Positions 33,421 to 42,580 of a stretch of 64,000 nucleotides of DNA are shown here, in pieces (position 1 is the stretch's first letter; the number at the start of each line of letters is the position of its first letter). The stretch is taken from positions 281,723 through 345,722 of the forward strand of contig NZ_FOUS01000005.1 of the NCBI RefSeq assembly GCF_900114915.1, in the 5' to 3' direction. Under the pieces are notes generated by a model. It saw only the letters and a list, made by a program, of their open reading frames with translations, was not told where the DNA came from and ran no database searches. This DNA comes from Bradyrhizobium sp. Rc3b. Its GTDB lineage: Bacteria > Pseudomonadota > Alphaproteobacteria > Rhizobiales > Xanthobacteraceae. The position numbers and the translations under genes are program-made.

Positions 33421-34795
33421 CGGTGCGCGCCAGTTTTCCGGCCGGGGTGACGTCGAGCGCCTCGACGAAGCGGATCACCGCCGGCACCTTGTGGGACGCG
33501 AGCTGCGCGCGGCACCGCTCCAGGATCTGGTCGCGGATCTCTTTCGCGCGGGCGGGATCGGTGCCCTCGGTGAGGATCACATCGGCGACCACGATGCCGC
33601 CGGTGATCGGGCTCTTGCGCGATTTGGCCCGCGACATCCGCGCGTCGGGATGGCGGTTGATGACCGCCTCGATTTCTTCGGGGTGGACCTTCAGTCCGCC
33701 GATATTGATGATGCCGCCGCGGCGGCCGACGAAATAGTAGCGCTCGCCGCGCAGCTCGACGATGTCGCCGCTGTCGACAAATCCGTCGTCATCGGTGAGC
33801 GCGGCAGCATTGCGGCCGACATAGGCATGCGCGGTGCGCGTCGAACGGATACGCAGCGACCCCTCGACCACTTTCATCTCGACGCCGTTGCGATTGCCGA
33901 GATAGTCGGCCGGAAAGCCTTCCAACCCGTCATTGACGGCAAAGCCGACGCCGGCTTCGGTCGAGGCATAGGCGTGACCGACGGAGGAATTGGGGAATGC
34001 CGCCTTCAGCCCGTCGAGCACCGCCTGGTCGGCGATCTCACCGGAGAGGCGGACGTAAGCGGGGGCGAACTGCGCGGCCGAACCGCTCATCAGGAGCTTG
34101 CGCCAGTGCGAGGGCGTGCCGGAGATGTGCGAGACGCCGCGCGCCTTCAGCCGCGCGACGTGATCACCGAGCGTCTCATGGGGATCGGACAGCACCATCG
34201 AGCCGCCGGAAAGGACGGCGCGGAGGAAGATTTGCAGGCCGCCATAGCGGCGGATGTCATAGAAGGTCGCCCAGACCGGCGCCGGGCCGCGCGCGGTGCC
34301 TTCGGCAACGATCGCACCGGTCAGCGCCTCCAGCGTGTGGCCGGCGATCTTCGGCACGCCTGAAGTGCCCGAGGTGAGCATCAGCCATTCCGTCGCGCGT
34401 TCGGTCTTGGCCGGCGCGGTGGCTTCGAGCGGCAATTGCGCGGTGACGATGAGCGGGACGCCAGTCCCGGCCCAGCGATCGGATTCGTCGGTCACGACGG
34501 CGTCGATCTCGGCATCGGCGATCAATGCCTCGAGATGCGACGGATTGAGATCGGGCGGGCACAGCAGCATGCGACGGGCGATGCCGTCGAGCTCGATCAT
34601 GGCAAGACCCGACCGGAGCTGGTCGGACAATTTGAGCAGCACGGAGCGGCCGGACAATTCGCGCAGGCGGCCGCCCAGGACCGACTGCGACAGGATATCG
34701 GTCAGCGACATGCAGGTTTGCGCGTCCGACAGCGTACGGCCGGTCAGCTCCGCGCCGAGATGGTCGCGAAGCGCAAAGATCTCACGCGGGGACAT
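33413..34795 (-). CDS. AMP-forming acyl ligase linked to an acyl carrier protein
   Basis: 460 residues from ATG 34795; the open frame extends to 35005 but only as an out-of-frame reading of the ACP gene. Adenylation motifs: WLMLTSGTSGVPK (A3), HAYASTEAGVGF (A5), DSGDIVELRGERYYFVGRRG (A7-A8) and TPAGKLAR with the A10 lysine. Shorter N-terminal region than acyl-CoA synthetases (about 520 residues). Start overlaps the ACP stop by 14 bases, suggesting it loads its acid directly onto that ACP, as stand-alone acyl-ACP ligases do. Acid substrate unknown. Confidence 0.82.
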   Translation of the reverse strand: MSPREIFALRDHLGAELTGRTLSDAQTCMSLTDILSQSVLGGRLRELSGRSVLLKLSDQLRSGLAMIELDGIARRMLLCPPDLNPSHLEALIADAEIDAVVTDESDRWAGTGVPLIVTAQLPLEATAPAKTERATEWLMLTSGTSGVPKIAGHTLEALTGAIVAEGTARGPAPVWATFYDIRRYGGLQIFLRAVLSGGSMVLSDPHETLGDHVARLKARGVSHISGTPSHWRKLLMSGSAAQFAPAYVRLSGEIADQAVLDGLKAAFPNSSVGHAYASTEAGVGFAVNDGLEGFPADYLGNRNGVEMKVVEGSLRIRSTRTAHAYVGRNAAALTDDDGFVDSGDIVELRGERYYFVGRRGGIINIGGLKVHPEEIEAVINRHPDARMSRAKSRKSPITGGIVVADVILTEGTDPARAKEIRDQILERCRAQLASHKVPAVIRFVEALDVTPAGKLARTDA

Positions 34796-35027
34796 TTTCG
34801 TAGGCCCGCACGAAATCGCCCACCGTGGCGGGAAACGCTGCGTCCTCGGAGATGGTGAAGGGGTCGACGCCGGTCTCGTCCTCGAGGCGCGCGACCAGGA
34901 TGGCGAAGGCGAGCGAGTCGAAACCCGTCTCGTGCAGCGACAGATCGTCCGAGAGCGCGGGAAGCGTGACGTGCTGCTCTTTGGCGATCTGCTGGATCGC
35001 GTCAATGACCTTAGACCTTACCGACAT
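34782..35027 (-). CDS. Free-standing acyl carrier protein
   Basis: 81 residues, acidic, with the phosphopantetheine serine at Ser38 in ETGFDSLAFAILV (D-S-L). Helices I-IV fit the ACP fold. It is not the housekeeping AcpP, whose site is GADSLDTVE. It is followed with a 14-base overlap by an AMP-forming ligase, then a FabG-like reductase, making a compact acyl-modifying unit. A small hairpin (GGCGGC...GCCGCC, 35059-35078) lies in its leader. Confidence 0.88.
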   Translation of the reverse strand: MSVRSKVIDAIQQIAKEQHVTLPALSDDLSLHETGFDSLAFAILVARLEDETGVDPFTISEDAAFPATVGDFVRAYENVPA

Positions 35028-35168
35028 GGCTGGCTCGCTTTGTTATCGTTGGTGTTGCGGCGGCTCTTGCTGGCCGCCTCCCCATGGCCGTCTGTTTACC
35101 CGACAGAAGTAAATGGCTTCTTGGACAATTCAGATAAAATTGGACCTATCTGCGGATTTTGGCGGGAT

Positions 35169-36974
35169 TTACAGCCTGATCGAGCCGTCCACGATTCGCG
35201 CATGGGCCTCGGTATCGAGCGCCACATAGGCCCCGGACTTCGGGTCTGTCATGAACAGTGGATCGGAGATCGCGGCGGGATCGAAGCCTTCCCGCGACAG
35301 ATCGCCCTTCTTCTGCTTGAACGTCTCGGTCGCATCAATCTCGCTGGAGATGCGAATGAAGACGGGACGCGCATAGGCCGGTAGGCGTTGCGCCAGATGT
35401 GCGGGCAATGCCGCGATGTCGAAGCCTTCGTTGACGACGATCGCGCTCATGCCGGCGCGGCCGTCCGCGCCGGGGATGCTGACGCCGTAAGTTGTGGCAT
35501 CGACCACGCCGGTGAAATCGCGCATCGCGTCATTCACCTCCGAGGTCGCGACATTCTCGCCCTTCCAGCGGAAAGTATCCCCGATCCGATCGACGAAATG
35601 GAAGAAGCCCTTGTCGTCGATCCGCATCAGGTCGCCGGTGCGGAACCAAGCGTCGCCCCTGGTAAAGACATCGCGAAGAATCTTCTTCTCGGTCTCGCCG
35701 GTGTCGGTGTAGCCCTCGAAGCGCCCGCCGCCTTCATCGGCGGTGCCGATGCGGCCGATGGCTTCGCCGGCCTCACCACGGGCGCAGGCGAGGCAAAACC
35801 CCTCTTCGTTGCGCAGCGGCACGCCGCTGTCGGGGTCGAGCTTGACGAGATTGGCAGGGAAGCGATGCGCCAGCAGCGGTGGGATGCGACCGATCGCGCC
35901 GGGCTGCCCCTCGACGTTGAACAGCGAGAAATTGCCTTCCGTCGCCGCATAGAATTCGAGGATGCGCGGAATGGCGAAACGCGCCTGAAAGTCTTCCCAG
36001 ATGTCACCGCGCAGGCCGTTGCCGCAGACGAGGCGGAGACGATGCCGGTTCTCATATTCCGACGGCGCCGCCTTGAGCAGATAACGGCAGAGCTCGCCGA
36101 TATATTGAAACAGCGTGCAGTCATGGCGCACGATGTCGGACCAGAAATGCGAGGCCGAGAATTTCTCCGCGATCACCACCGAGCCGCCCGCAGCGAGCAT
36201 GCTACAGGGCGCGACGATGCCGCCGACCGAGTGGAACAGCGGCAGGCAATCGTAGAGCCGGTCTTGCGGGCTCGCGCCGGTGAGGCCGGCGAACCAAAAG
36301 CCCCAATTGAGAATGCGGCGGTGGCTGATGCTGGCAGCCTTCGGCAGGCCGGTGGTGCCCGAGGTGTAGATCAGCAGCGCACGGTCATCGATGGTGACCT
36401 CGCCGTGCTCCTCCGGCGACAAAGGAGCGTCGTCCAGCGCCGCGAGGGCGACGTCGATGGCGCGCTCGCTGCGGGCATCGCCATGCGTCCAGACCTTGGC
36501 CTGCGTCTTCAGGTGCGGCGTCGCGCTCTCCAGCATCTGCGTCAGCTCCTGCGCAACGATGATATGCGAGGGCTTTGCGACATCGAGGCAATGCGCGAGC
36601 GAGGGTCCCACCAGCCTGGTGTTGAGCAGCGCCGCCACACCGCCGATCCGGCTGATGCCGAGCCAGGCCGCGACATAATCGATGCCGTTCGGCATGATCA
36701 ACGCGACCGTATCACCCTTGGCCACGCCGGCCGAGCGCGCCCAGCGCGCGTAGCGGTTGATGCGCTTCGACAAGCCTTCATAGTCGAGGCTTGCTTCGTC
36801 GGTGATCAGCGCGACGCGGTCGGGCTGGCGCTGCGCCCAATCGTCGATGACGTCGGCGAACAGACGCCCCGGCAGCGTCTCGATCCGCGCCGTGAGCTCG
36901 ATGGCCTTCAGCCATATCTTTGAAGCCGAAGGCGCGCGCGCGACTTTTTGTCGTTCGATGACACCGGGGGTCAT
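35169..36974 (-). CDS. Long-chain acyl-CoA synthetase, FATP/FadD6-like
   Basis: 601 residues from ATG 36974 (a TTG 13 codons upstream opens the longer frame). AMP-binding motif LLIYTSGTTGLPKAASISHR near residue 195; FRTGDLMRIDDKGFFHFVDR and GDTFRWKGENVATSEV are characteristic of the FATP/very-long-chain group (FadD6, FadD17), as is YIGELCRYLLKAAP. It activates fatty or related acids to CoA thioesters at the membrane. It precedes the ACP-ligase-reductase genes by 141 bases on the same strand and may feed them. Confidence 0.88.
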   Translation of the reverse strand: MTPGVIERQKVARAPSASKIWLKAIELTARIETLPGRLFADVIDDWAQRQPDRVALITDEASLDYEGLSKRINRYARWARSAGVAKGDTVALIMPNGIDYVAAWLGISRIGGVAALLNTRLVGPSLAHCLDVAKPSHIIVAQELTQMLESATPHLKTQAKVWTHGDARSERAIDVALAALDDAPLSPEEHGEVTIDDRALLIYTSGTTGLPKAASISHRRILNWGFWFAGLTGASPQDRLYDCLPLFHSVGGIVAPCSMLAAGGSVVIAEKFSASHFWSDIVRHDCTLFQYIGELCRYLLKAAPSEYENRHRLRLVCGNGLRGDIWEDFQARFAIPRILEFYAATEGNFSLFNVEGQPGAIGRIPPLLAHRFPANLVKLDPDSGVPLRNEEGFCLACARGEAGEAIGRIGTADEGGGRFEGYTDTGETEKKILRDVFTRGDAWFRTGDLMRIDDKGFFHFVDRIGDTFRWKGENVATSEVNDAMRDFTGVVDATTYGVSIPGADGRAGMSAIVVNEGFDIAALPAHLAQRLPAYARPVFIRISSEIDATETFKQKKGDLSREGFDPAAISDPLFMTDPKSGAYVALDTEAHARIVDGSIRL

Positions 36975-37210
36975 GCCGTTGATTCTTTCGGGCCGCCTGC
37001 TGACATCAGGCAATCTAGCCCCCGCGCCCTGCCCAGGTGTTAAGAGACAAGGTAAAACTCTGTTAGGGCGCGGTTAACTCTAGTGATCCTTACCGCCGCA
37101 CGGCAACGCCGGTGAGTTCGGCGGCGTGGTGACGGTCGAGACCGATCGCGCTGGCGCAAGGTGGTCGAGCTGTGGGGGCAGGAAGGAGTAGCGCGCAGCA
37201 CCTGCCGACG

Positions 37211-37480
37211 CTAGCCGCTACGCCTGTAGCGCAAGTACGGCGGCGGCGCGTGAACCGGATAATACGGATTGAGATCGCAGATCGCGGATCGGCCATAAGC
37301 CGTGGCGCGGCACTGCGGCAACGAGGTGAAGGAGCAGTCGTACCACTCCCCACCTCCCCCGTTTGCACCTGAATAAACGTGCATGCAGACGGGATAGCGC
37401 GGATCAAAAGTCTGCGCATGCGACGGCGCGGCTGCGAGCACCGCGCCGGCGGTCACGATCATTCCGAACGAGAAACGCAT
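37211..37480 (-). CDS. DUF3551-family secreted protein, copy 1
   Basis: 89 residues from ATG 37480. Signal peptide MRFSFGMIVTAGAVLAAAPS with cleavage after HAQ, then the DUF3551 body: DPRYPVCMHVYSGANGGGGE, WYDCSFTSLPQCRATAYGR and CDLNPYY, with four cysteines likely to pair. Function unknown; the family is multicopy in Bradyrhizobium. The copy at 37515-37793 is clearly homologous (YPVCMHVY...DCSFTSLPQCRA), so this is a tandem duplication on the same strand. Confidence 0.8.
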   Translation of the reverse strand: MRFSFGMIVTAGAVLAAAPSHAQTFDPRYPVCMHVYSGANGGGGEWYDCSFTSLPQCRATAYGRSAICDLNPYYPVHAPPPYLRYRRSG

Positions 37481-37514
37481 GAACTGTGTTCCGGTACGAG
37501 GCATCGCGGATTCG

Positions 37515-37793
37515 CTATTGCACCTTCTTGTGACGCCGGCGCGGCTGCGGCGGCTGGTCGAAGGCGTAGTACGGGTTGACGTCGCAGCTGGCCGCGCGGC
37601 CCGACGCGCTCGCGCGGCACTGCGGCAGCGAGGTGAAGGAGCAGTCGAAATAATCGCCGCCACCACCGGTAAAGCCGCCGGGCGTATAAACGTGCATGCA
37701 CACCGGGTAGCGCGGATCGTAGGTCTGGGCGCTGGCATCTGCCGCGACGAACAGCGCGGCAATCGCGGTGAGGGTCAAAATCGACAGGCGCAT
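37515..37793 (-). CDS. DUF3551-family secreted protein, copy 2
   Basis: 92 residues from ATG 37793 with GAGGAT upstream. Signal peptide MRLSILTLTAIAALFVAADA, cleavage after SAQ; then YDPRYPVCMHVYTPGG, YFDCSFTSLPQCRASASGR and CDVNPYYAF. It ends in a basic tail (PPQPRRRHKKVQ) that copy 1 lacks. It is the upstream member of the pair, with 34 bases to copy 1, so both are probably on one message. Function unknown. Confidence 0.82.
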   Translation of the reverse strand: MRLSILTLTAIAALFVAADASAQTYDPRYPVCMHVYTPGGFTGGGGDYFDCSFTSLPQCRASASGRAASCDVNPYYAFDQPPQPRRRHKKVQ

Positions 37794-37921
37794 GGACTTA
37801 ATCCTCGAATCGACGGCCTCGGCGGATCTGATGCCGGCAGCCTCGTATGGCATAACACCAGGCCGGAGGCGACTGTTCCTAGGGACAGATGACGGCAAGG
37901 TGAGCGCTGCGGGCTGCGGCG

Positions 37922-39799
37922 CTAGGCGCCGAGCCCCTGCAGCACGAGCCGGTTCAGCCTTGCGGCAAACGCAGCCGGATCCTCCGGCAATTCGCCGTCC
38001 AGGATCTGCGCCTGCTCGAGCAGGAGCAGGCTGAGATCGTCGACCGCCTTCGAGCCGGCCTGCGCCTTGGTGATCGCGCCCACCATCGGATGGCGCAGAT
38101 TGATCTCCAGGATCGGCTTGGTCTTCATGCCGCGGTTTTGCTGCGACAGGATGCGCTCGAGCTCGCGGCTCGGGCCCTGGCTGTCGGCGACGAGGCAGGA
38201 GGCCGAACTGGTGAGGCGCGTCGAGGCCTTGACGTCGCTGACCCGCTCGCCGAGCGCAGCCTTGATCACGGCAATGGTGGCCGCTTCATCCGCCTCGGGC
38301 TCGTCCTTCTTTGCCTCGTCCTTGTCGTCGACGCGCGGAATCAGGTCGAGATTGAGATCGCCCTGGCTCAGCGACTTCAGCGGCTTGCCGTCGAACTCCG
38401 ACGGCATCGAGGTCCAGAACGCATCGACGGGATCGGACAGCAGCAGCACCTCGATGCCGCGCGCGGTCGCAGCCTCCAGCCGCGGATTGGATTTCAGCCG
38501 CTCGATACTGTCGCCGACGAGATAATAGACCTCGGTCTGGTTCGGCTTGAAATCGGCGATGACCTGCTTCAGCGACCGCTTCTCGCCCGATGTCGTGGTG
38601 AAGCGCGAAAGTGCCAGCAGCTTTTCGCGCCGCTCGAAATCCTCGTAAATGCCTTCCTTGAGCACCGCGCCGAACGCGTCCCAGATCCTGGCGAAGTTCT
38701 CCGGATCCTTCTCGGCCAGGCTTTCGAGCTCCGACACGACCCGGGTCGCCACGGCCTTGCGGATCTGCGCCAGCTGCGGATTGTTCTGCAGCATCTCGCG
38801 CGAGATGTTGAGCGGAAGATCCTCGCTGTCGACGACGCCGCGGATGAAGCGCAGATATCCCGGCAACAGATCGGCATCATCGGTGATGAAGACGCGGCGG
38901 ACGTAAAGCTTCACCCGGCCCTTGCGGTTCGGCTCGAACAGGTCGAACGGCTTGGTCGAGGGCGCGAACAGCAGCACGGCGTAGGAATAGCGGCCCTCGG
39001 CGCGGTAATGCAGCGTCATCGCGGGATCGTCGAAGGCGGAGGCGATCTGCTGATAGGCCTTCTTGTAGTCCTCCGGCGTCAGCTCGGATTTCGAGCGTTG
39101 CCACAGCGCGCTGGCCGAATTGATCTGACGGGGATCGCCTTCTTCCGGCACCAGTTCGATCGGGAACAGGATGTTGTCGGAATAGGCACCGACGATGCGC
39201 TCAATCTCGAAGCTCTCGAGATATTTCTTGGCGTCCTCCTTCAGGTGCAGGACGATCTCGGTGCCGCGCGCCAGGCGCGCCGCCTCCTCGTCGCCGGCAC
39301 GGGCGATTTCGAAGCCGGAGCCGCCGGAGGACGTCCAGGTCCAGACGTCGCTCTCGCCGGCACGGCGGCTGACCACGACGATCCTGTCGGCGACCATGAA
39401 GGCGGAATAGAAGCCGACGCCGAACTGGCCGATCAGGCCGAGGCCGTCCTTGGCCTCCTTCAGCTTCGACACGAATGCCTTGGTGCCGGAGCGGGCGATG
39501 GTGCCGAGATGGTCGATCAGCTCCTGCCGCTCCATGCCGATGCCGTTGTCGGCGATCGTGAGCGTCCCGGCCGCCTTGTTCGGGATGATGCGGATCTTGA
39601 GCGCGTCACCCTCGCCGAGCAGCGAAGGACTTGCGATTGCCTCATAGCGCAGCTTGTCGCAGGCGTCCGACGCGTTGGAGATGAGCTCGCGCAGAAAGAT
39701 GTCGGTCTCGGAATAGACGGAGTGCACCATGAGGTGCAAAAGCTCGGAAACCTCGGCCTGGAAGGGCTGCGTATGCACAGCCGTGTCTGACGTCGTCAT
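37922..39799 (-). CDS. htpG: Molecular chaperone HtpG (Hsp90)
   Basis: 625 residues, full length for HtpG. N-terminal ATPase domain with [17 protein letters not shown], the ATP lid region [23 protein letters not shown] and [15 protein letters not shown]. The middle domain has [19 protein letters not shown] and [16 protein letters not shown]; the C-terminal dimer domain follows, with an acidic insertion ([17 protein letters not shown]) before it. Cytoplasmic ATP-dependent chaperone. No heat-shock promoter was recognised upstream by eye. Confidence 0.96.
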   Translation of the reverse strand: MTTSDTAVHTQPFQAEVSELLHLMVHSVYSETDIFLRELISNASDACDKLRYEAIASPSLLGEGDALKIRIIPNKAAGTLTIADNGIGMERQELIDHLGTIARSGTKAFVSKLKEAKDGLGLIGQFGVGFYSAFMVADRIVVVSRRAGESDVWTWTSSGGSGFEIARAGDEEAARLARGTEIVLHLKEDAKKYLESFEIERIVGAYSDNILFPIELVPEEGDPRQINSASALWQRSKSELTPEDYKKAYQQIASAFDDPAMTLHYRAEGRYSYAVLLFAPSTKPFDLFEPNRKGRVKLYVRRVFITDDADLLPGYLRFIRGVVDSEDLPLNISREMLQNNPQLAQIRKAVATRVVSELESLAEKDPENFARIWDAFGAVLKEGIYEDFERREKLLALSRFTTTSGEKRSLKQVIADFKPNQTEVYYLVGDSIERLKSNPRLEAATARGIEVLLLSDPVDAFWTSMPSEFDGKPLKSLSQGDLNLDLIPRVDDKDEAKKDEPEADEAATIAVIKAALGERVSDVKASTRLTSSASCLVADSQGPSRELERILSQQNRGMKTKPILEINLRHPMVGAITKAQAGSKAVDDLSLLLLEQAQILDGELPEDPAAFAARLNRLVLQGLGA

Positions 39800-39922
39800 G
39801 CGTTTACCCGGTCAAAACGAAAGGGAAGAAACCCGGGATATAACGCGAGCGTAGAGGGGATCAAGTGGACGTGAAGAATCGTCCTCCAAACGGGAGAGCG
39901 ATCTATCCGGCGCCCGGGCGGA

Positions 39923-40330
39923 TCAGGTCACGCAGCGGCCGGGCTGGAGCAGCTTTGCGACCTCGGTCAGGGAGCTGACCATCGGCTCGCAGGCGATCGT
40001 CGGCCTGTTGCGCACCTTCTTCTGGTTCTGGAGCAGCCCCGGCGGCTTGGCATTACCGGTCTCGATCACCGCGGGGACCCGCAGCAGCACCGAGGTGTCG
40101 GCGAGGTCATTCAGCCGCATCGAGACGGTGCGGGTCGGAACAGCTGCCTGTTTGATCTCGGCGAGCCGGTCGGCCTTGCCGGTCCGATTGACATTGTGGC
40201 CGGGCTTGTCGGCCTTGTCGGCGACCGCCTGCCAGCGGTCTGCCAGATCATGACCCGAGGCCAGTTGCACGGCACCGAGCGTCGCAGCAGCGGCAACGAC
40301 GCTCAAAAATACCTTATGAATCTGTGACAT
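39923..40330 (-). CDS. Secreted hypothetical protein
   Basis: 135 residues from ATG 40330. Signal-like N-terminus MSQIHKVFLSVVAAAATLGA followed by VQLASGHDLADRW. The mature part is Lys/Arg/Asp-rich to the middle and ends with a cysteine pair far apart (TIACEPMVSS...LLQPGRCVT) that could form a disulfide. No family recognised. Confidence 0.65.
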   Translation of the reverse strand: MSQIHKVFLSVVAAAATLGAVQLASGHDLADRWQAVADKADKPGHNVNRTGKADRLAEIKQAAVPTRTVSMRLNDLADTSVLLRVPAVIETGNAKPPGLLQNQKKVRNRPTIACEPMVSSLTEVAKLLQPGRCVT

Positions 40331-40534
40331 GGCTGTCGATCCCTCGCCCCATGGCGATCGCGGGAACAACGCCGGTGAAGGATCAGGGGTTCTTAGCGGT
40401 TACGATCACTTAACCGTGTGCGACAAATACGACAGCGTGCGCAAAATATTTCGCGAGGGGTGGAACGACTTTCGCAGACTGGAGTCGTCTCAACAGCCGG
40501 CTATTCCCCCCTGCCCCATAAGCCGGTGACGTAG

Positions 40535-40563
40535 GGCGCGACTGTGGTGATGCCAGTCGCGCC
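40535..40563. terminator. Hairpin near the end of the NTF2-like gene
   Basis: GGCGCGACTG, nine-base loop, CAGTCGCGCC is a perfect 10-bp stem located 18 bases beyond the stop of the minus-strand gene at 40581. No clear T-run on that strand, so termination is tentative. Confidence 0.4.
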
Positions 40564-40580
40564 TTACTTTTGTCTGGGGT

Positions 40581-41174
40581 TCACTTCCCCGCCAGCCAGT
40601 CGCGCCCTTCGCCATAGAGCTTCTCGACCTCGGGTCCGATCAGGCCCGGCATGTCGCGCTTGACCTTGTAGCCGATCAGCTCCTGCATGTAGGCGAGGTG
40701 GCGATAGCCTTCGGGCAATGCGGCCAGCGCGGTCTGGTCGAGGCGGAGCTCTGCTGCGGGATCGACCGGGTCGATCCGGTCCTTCTCGTAGATCGGCTGG
40801 CGGCGGACGATGCCCCACTTCCCCTGCCGCTTCTCCAGGAAATCGTAGAAGCGCCCGGTGCAGACGACGTCGCAGACCACGTCATGCACCGGGGCACGCT
40901 GCGAGATCGTCATCTTTGTCTGCGCGATGGCCCGCTCGCCTGCGAGATCGATGCTGGTGCCGCCAAGGAAATGCAGGATGCGCACGCCCCTGGCAAAGCC
41001 CTCCTGGCTGACGCGCATGAAATCCCGCGCCGGCCCTTGAAACCAGGTGGCGGACATCCAGCCCTCTTCATGCCAGACCGTGGCAAAGCGCTCCCAGTCA
41101 CCGGCATCCCGCCAGACCGCCCAGTTCTCGACGAGGTCGCGAATGGCGAGGCGATCGAGGAGTTGCTGGTCCAT
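40581..41174 (-). CDS. SnoaL/NTF2-like protein
   Basis: 197 residues from ATG 41174 with GGAG eight bases upstream. The N-terminal part, QQLLDRLAIRDLVENWAVWRDAGDWERF then WHEEGWMSATWF, is the cone-shaped SnoaL_4/NTF2 fold common in enzymes of aromatic and steroid metabolism. The C-terminal portion (YRHLAYMQELIGYKVKRDMP) is a longer helical tail. A catalytic function cannot be assigned; no pathway genes are adjacent. Confidence 0.78.
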   Translation of the reverse strand: MDQQLLDRLAIRDLVENWAVWRDAGDWERFATVWHEEGWMSATWFQGPARDFMRVSQEGFARGVRILHFLGGTSIDLAGERAIAQTKMTISQRAPVHDVVCDVVCTGRFYDFLEKRQGKWGIVRRQPIYEKDRIDPVDPAAELRLDQTALAALPEGYRHLAYMQELIGYKVKRDMPGLIGPEVEKLYGEGRDWLAGK

Positions 41175-41322
41175 GGGCACATCTCCGGCTGGGATCAATG
41201 CAGCGGTATGAGGGGCGAAGCCGACCCACGTCAAGCACGGCAGGCGACACGAAAAATCCGGCGTGCCTTGCAGCACGCCGGATCGGATCGTTTGGCCAAA
41301 TGGCCAGCTTTATCCAGCTCTA

Positions 41323-42129
41323 TTAAGCCGCCGGCGCCTTCGGCGTGCGGTTGCGCGAGTTGCGCTGGAAGAACAGCGCCTGGCTCGCCACCGCCGACAC
41401 CATCGCGGGCTGGAACGGTTTTGAGATCAGGAATGCCGGCTCGGGCCGCTCGCCGGTGAGGAAGCGCTCCGGGTATGCGGTGATGAACACCACGGGCACC
41501 TCGAAGGTGCGGAGCAGCTCGTTGACGGCGTCCAGACCCGACGAGCCGTCGGCGAGTTGGATGTCGGCGAGGATCAGGCCGGGCCGCCTGTTCTTGGCCA
41601 GCGCCACCGCATCGGCATGGGTGCGCGCGACGCCGACGACGTTGTGGCCGAGATTCTTCACCAGGCTCTCGAGGTCCATGGCGATGAAGGTCTCGTCCTC
41701 GATGATCAGCACGTCGGTGGCGATCTCGGCGGCCATCTCGCGTCCGGCGGCATCCGCAAGCCGCCGCGTCTCGGCGACGTCGGTGCCGAGGATGTAGCCG
41801 ACTTCCTCTTCCGAGAATCCCTCCAGCGAAAGCAGCAGGAAGGCCTGGCGCGGCAGCGGCGTGATGTTCGACAGCCGCCGCTCGGGCGGCATCGGCAAGG
41901 TCGTCACCTCGGAATCATCGTTGACGGAGACCGAATTCCAGATCTGGGTGAACAGCCTGAACAGGCCGGCCCGCGGTCCATGGCTCTCGTCGAGCACCGA
42001 CGGATCCCCCAGCATGGCTTCCAACATGGCTGCGACATAGGCGTCACCGGAGGCCTGGCTGCCCGTCAGGGCGCGTGCGTACCGGCGCAACAACGGCAAG
42101 TGTTCAGCAACAAGCTGTGAACGGGACAT
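41323..42129 (-). CDS. phyR: General stress response regulator PhyR
   Basis: 268 residues from ATG 42129 (GGAGTGGGG before it). The N-terminal half (about 1-125) is the sigma-factor-like domain, LVAEHLPLLRRYARALTGSQ to LLSLEGFSEEEVGYILGTDV. The C-terminal half is a receiver domain, TDVLIIEDETFIAMDLESL, with the phospho-acceptor aspartate in LILADIQLADG and the KPF motif in FLISKPFQP. When phosphorylated, PhyR sequesters the anti-sigma factor NepR and frees EcfG. It is divergent from nepR-ecfG, the classic arrangement. No sensor kinase gene is in the window. Confidence 0.95.
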   Translation of the reverse strand: MSRSQLVAEHLPLLRRYARALTGSQASGDAYVAAMLEAMLGDPSVLDESHGPRAGLFRLFTQIWNSVSVNDDSEVTTLPMPPERRLSNITPLPRQAFLLLSLEGFSEEEVGYILGTDVAETRRLADAAGREMAAEIATDVLIIEDETFIAMDLESLVKNLGHNVVGVARTHADAVALAKNRRPGLILADIQLADGSSGLDAVNELLRTFEVPVVFITAYPERFLTGERPEPAFLISKPFQPAMVSAVASQALFFQRNSRNRTPKAPAA

Positions 42130-42206
42130 CCCCACTCCATTCATCTTCGGGGCCAACCTTGACGTCCAGGCAATCCGAGGGGGGCCCGGGTTCCCCTGCT
42201 GGGCTG

Positions 42207-42233
42207 ATTACGCCTCAGGCCAAGAAAAGTTCC
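42207..42233 (-). promoter_or_regulatory. Candidate EcfG-dependent promoter of phyR
   Basis: On the minus strand GGAAC (42233-42229), 16 bases, then CGTAAT (42212-42207), close to the EcfG consensus GGAAC-N16/17-CGTT. The GGAAC belongs to a perfect inverted repeat AAAAGTTCC-N9-GGAACTTTT (42225-42251) whose other arm offers a GGAAC toward nepR, but no matching -10 follows on that side. Confidence 0.5.
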
Positions 42234-42349
42234 GTCTGAGCGGGAACTTTTTATCGAACCTGGAATTGAGCCTATCCAGGGAACGGCTCCCGGTTGAGAA
42301 AACCTCTCGATTTTACAGTCACTTAACTCGGGGAAACGTGGAACAGGTC

Positions 42350-42580
42350 ATGAAAGATCTCAAGTCTCAAGCCAGCAGAAGCACGACCCCCGGCAAGGGA
42401 GGCCTCACTCCGGAGATTCAATCCCGGATCGGGCACCAGTTGCGCGCCATGTATGATGATGTGGTGCGACAAGGGGTTCCAGATCGGTTCGCAGAACTGA
42501 TCAAGAAGCTTGATGCGCCGGGAGCGACACCCCACGTGGGACATGAAGGCGGATCCAACGACAACAATGGGAGGGATTAA
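42350..42580 (+). CDS. nepR: Anti-sigma factor NepR
   Basis: 76 residues from ATG 42350; the frame is open further upstream, and a GTG four codons earlier (42338) is an alternative. Core GLTPEIQSRIGHQLRAMYDD and VVRQGVPDRFAELIKKLD are the two helices that NepR proteins use to hold EcfG and, in competition, PhyR. Its stop TAA shares one base with the EcfG start (TAATG), so the two are translationally coupled and made in matched amounts. Confidence 0.93.
   Translation: MKDLKSQASRSTTPGKGGLTPEIQSRIGHQLRAMYDDVVRQGVPDRFAELIKKLDAPGATPHVGHEGGSNDNNGRD

Noticed and set aside
38090..39790. 566-codon plus-strand frame opposite htpG
   Set aside because: htpG is certain from its motifs and the opposite frame has biased, domain-free composition.
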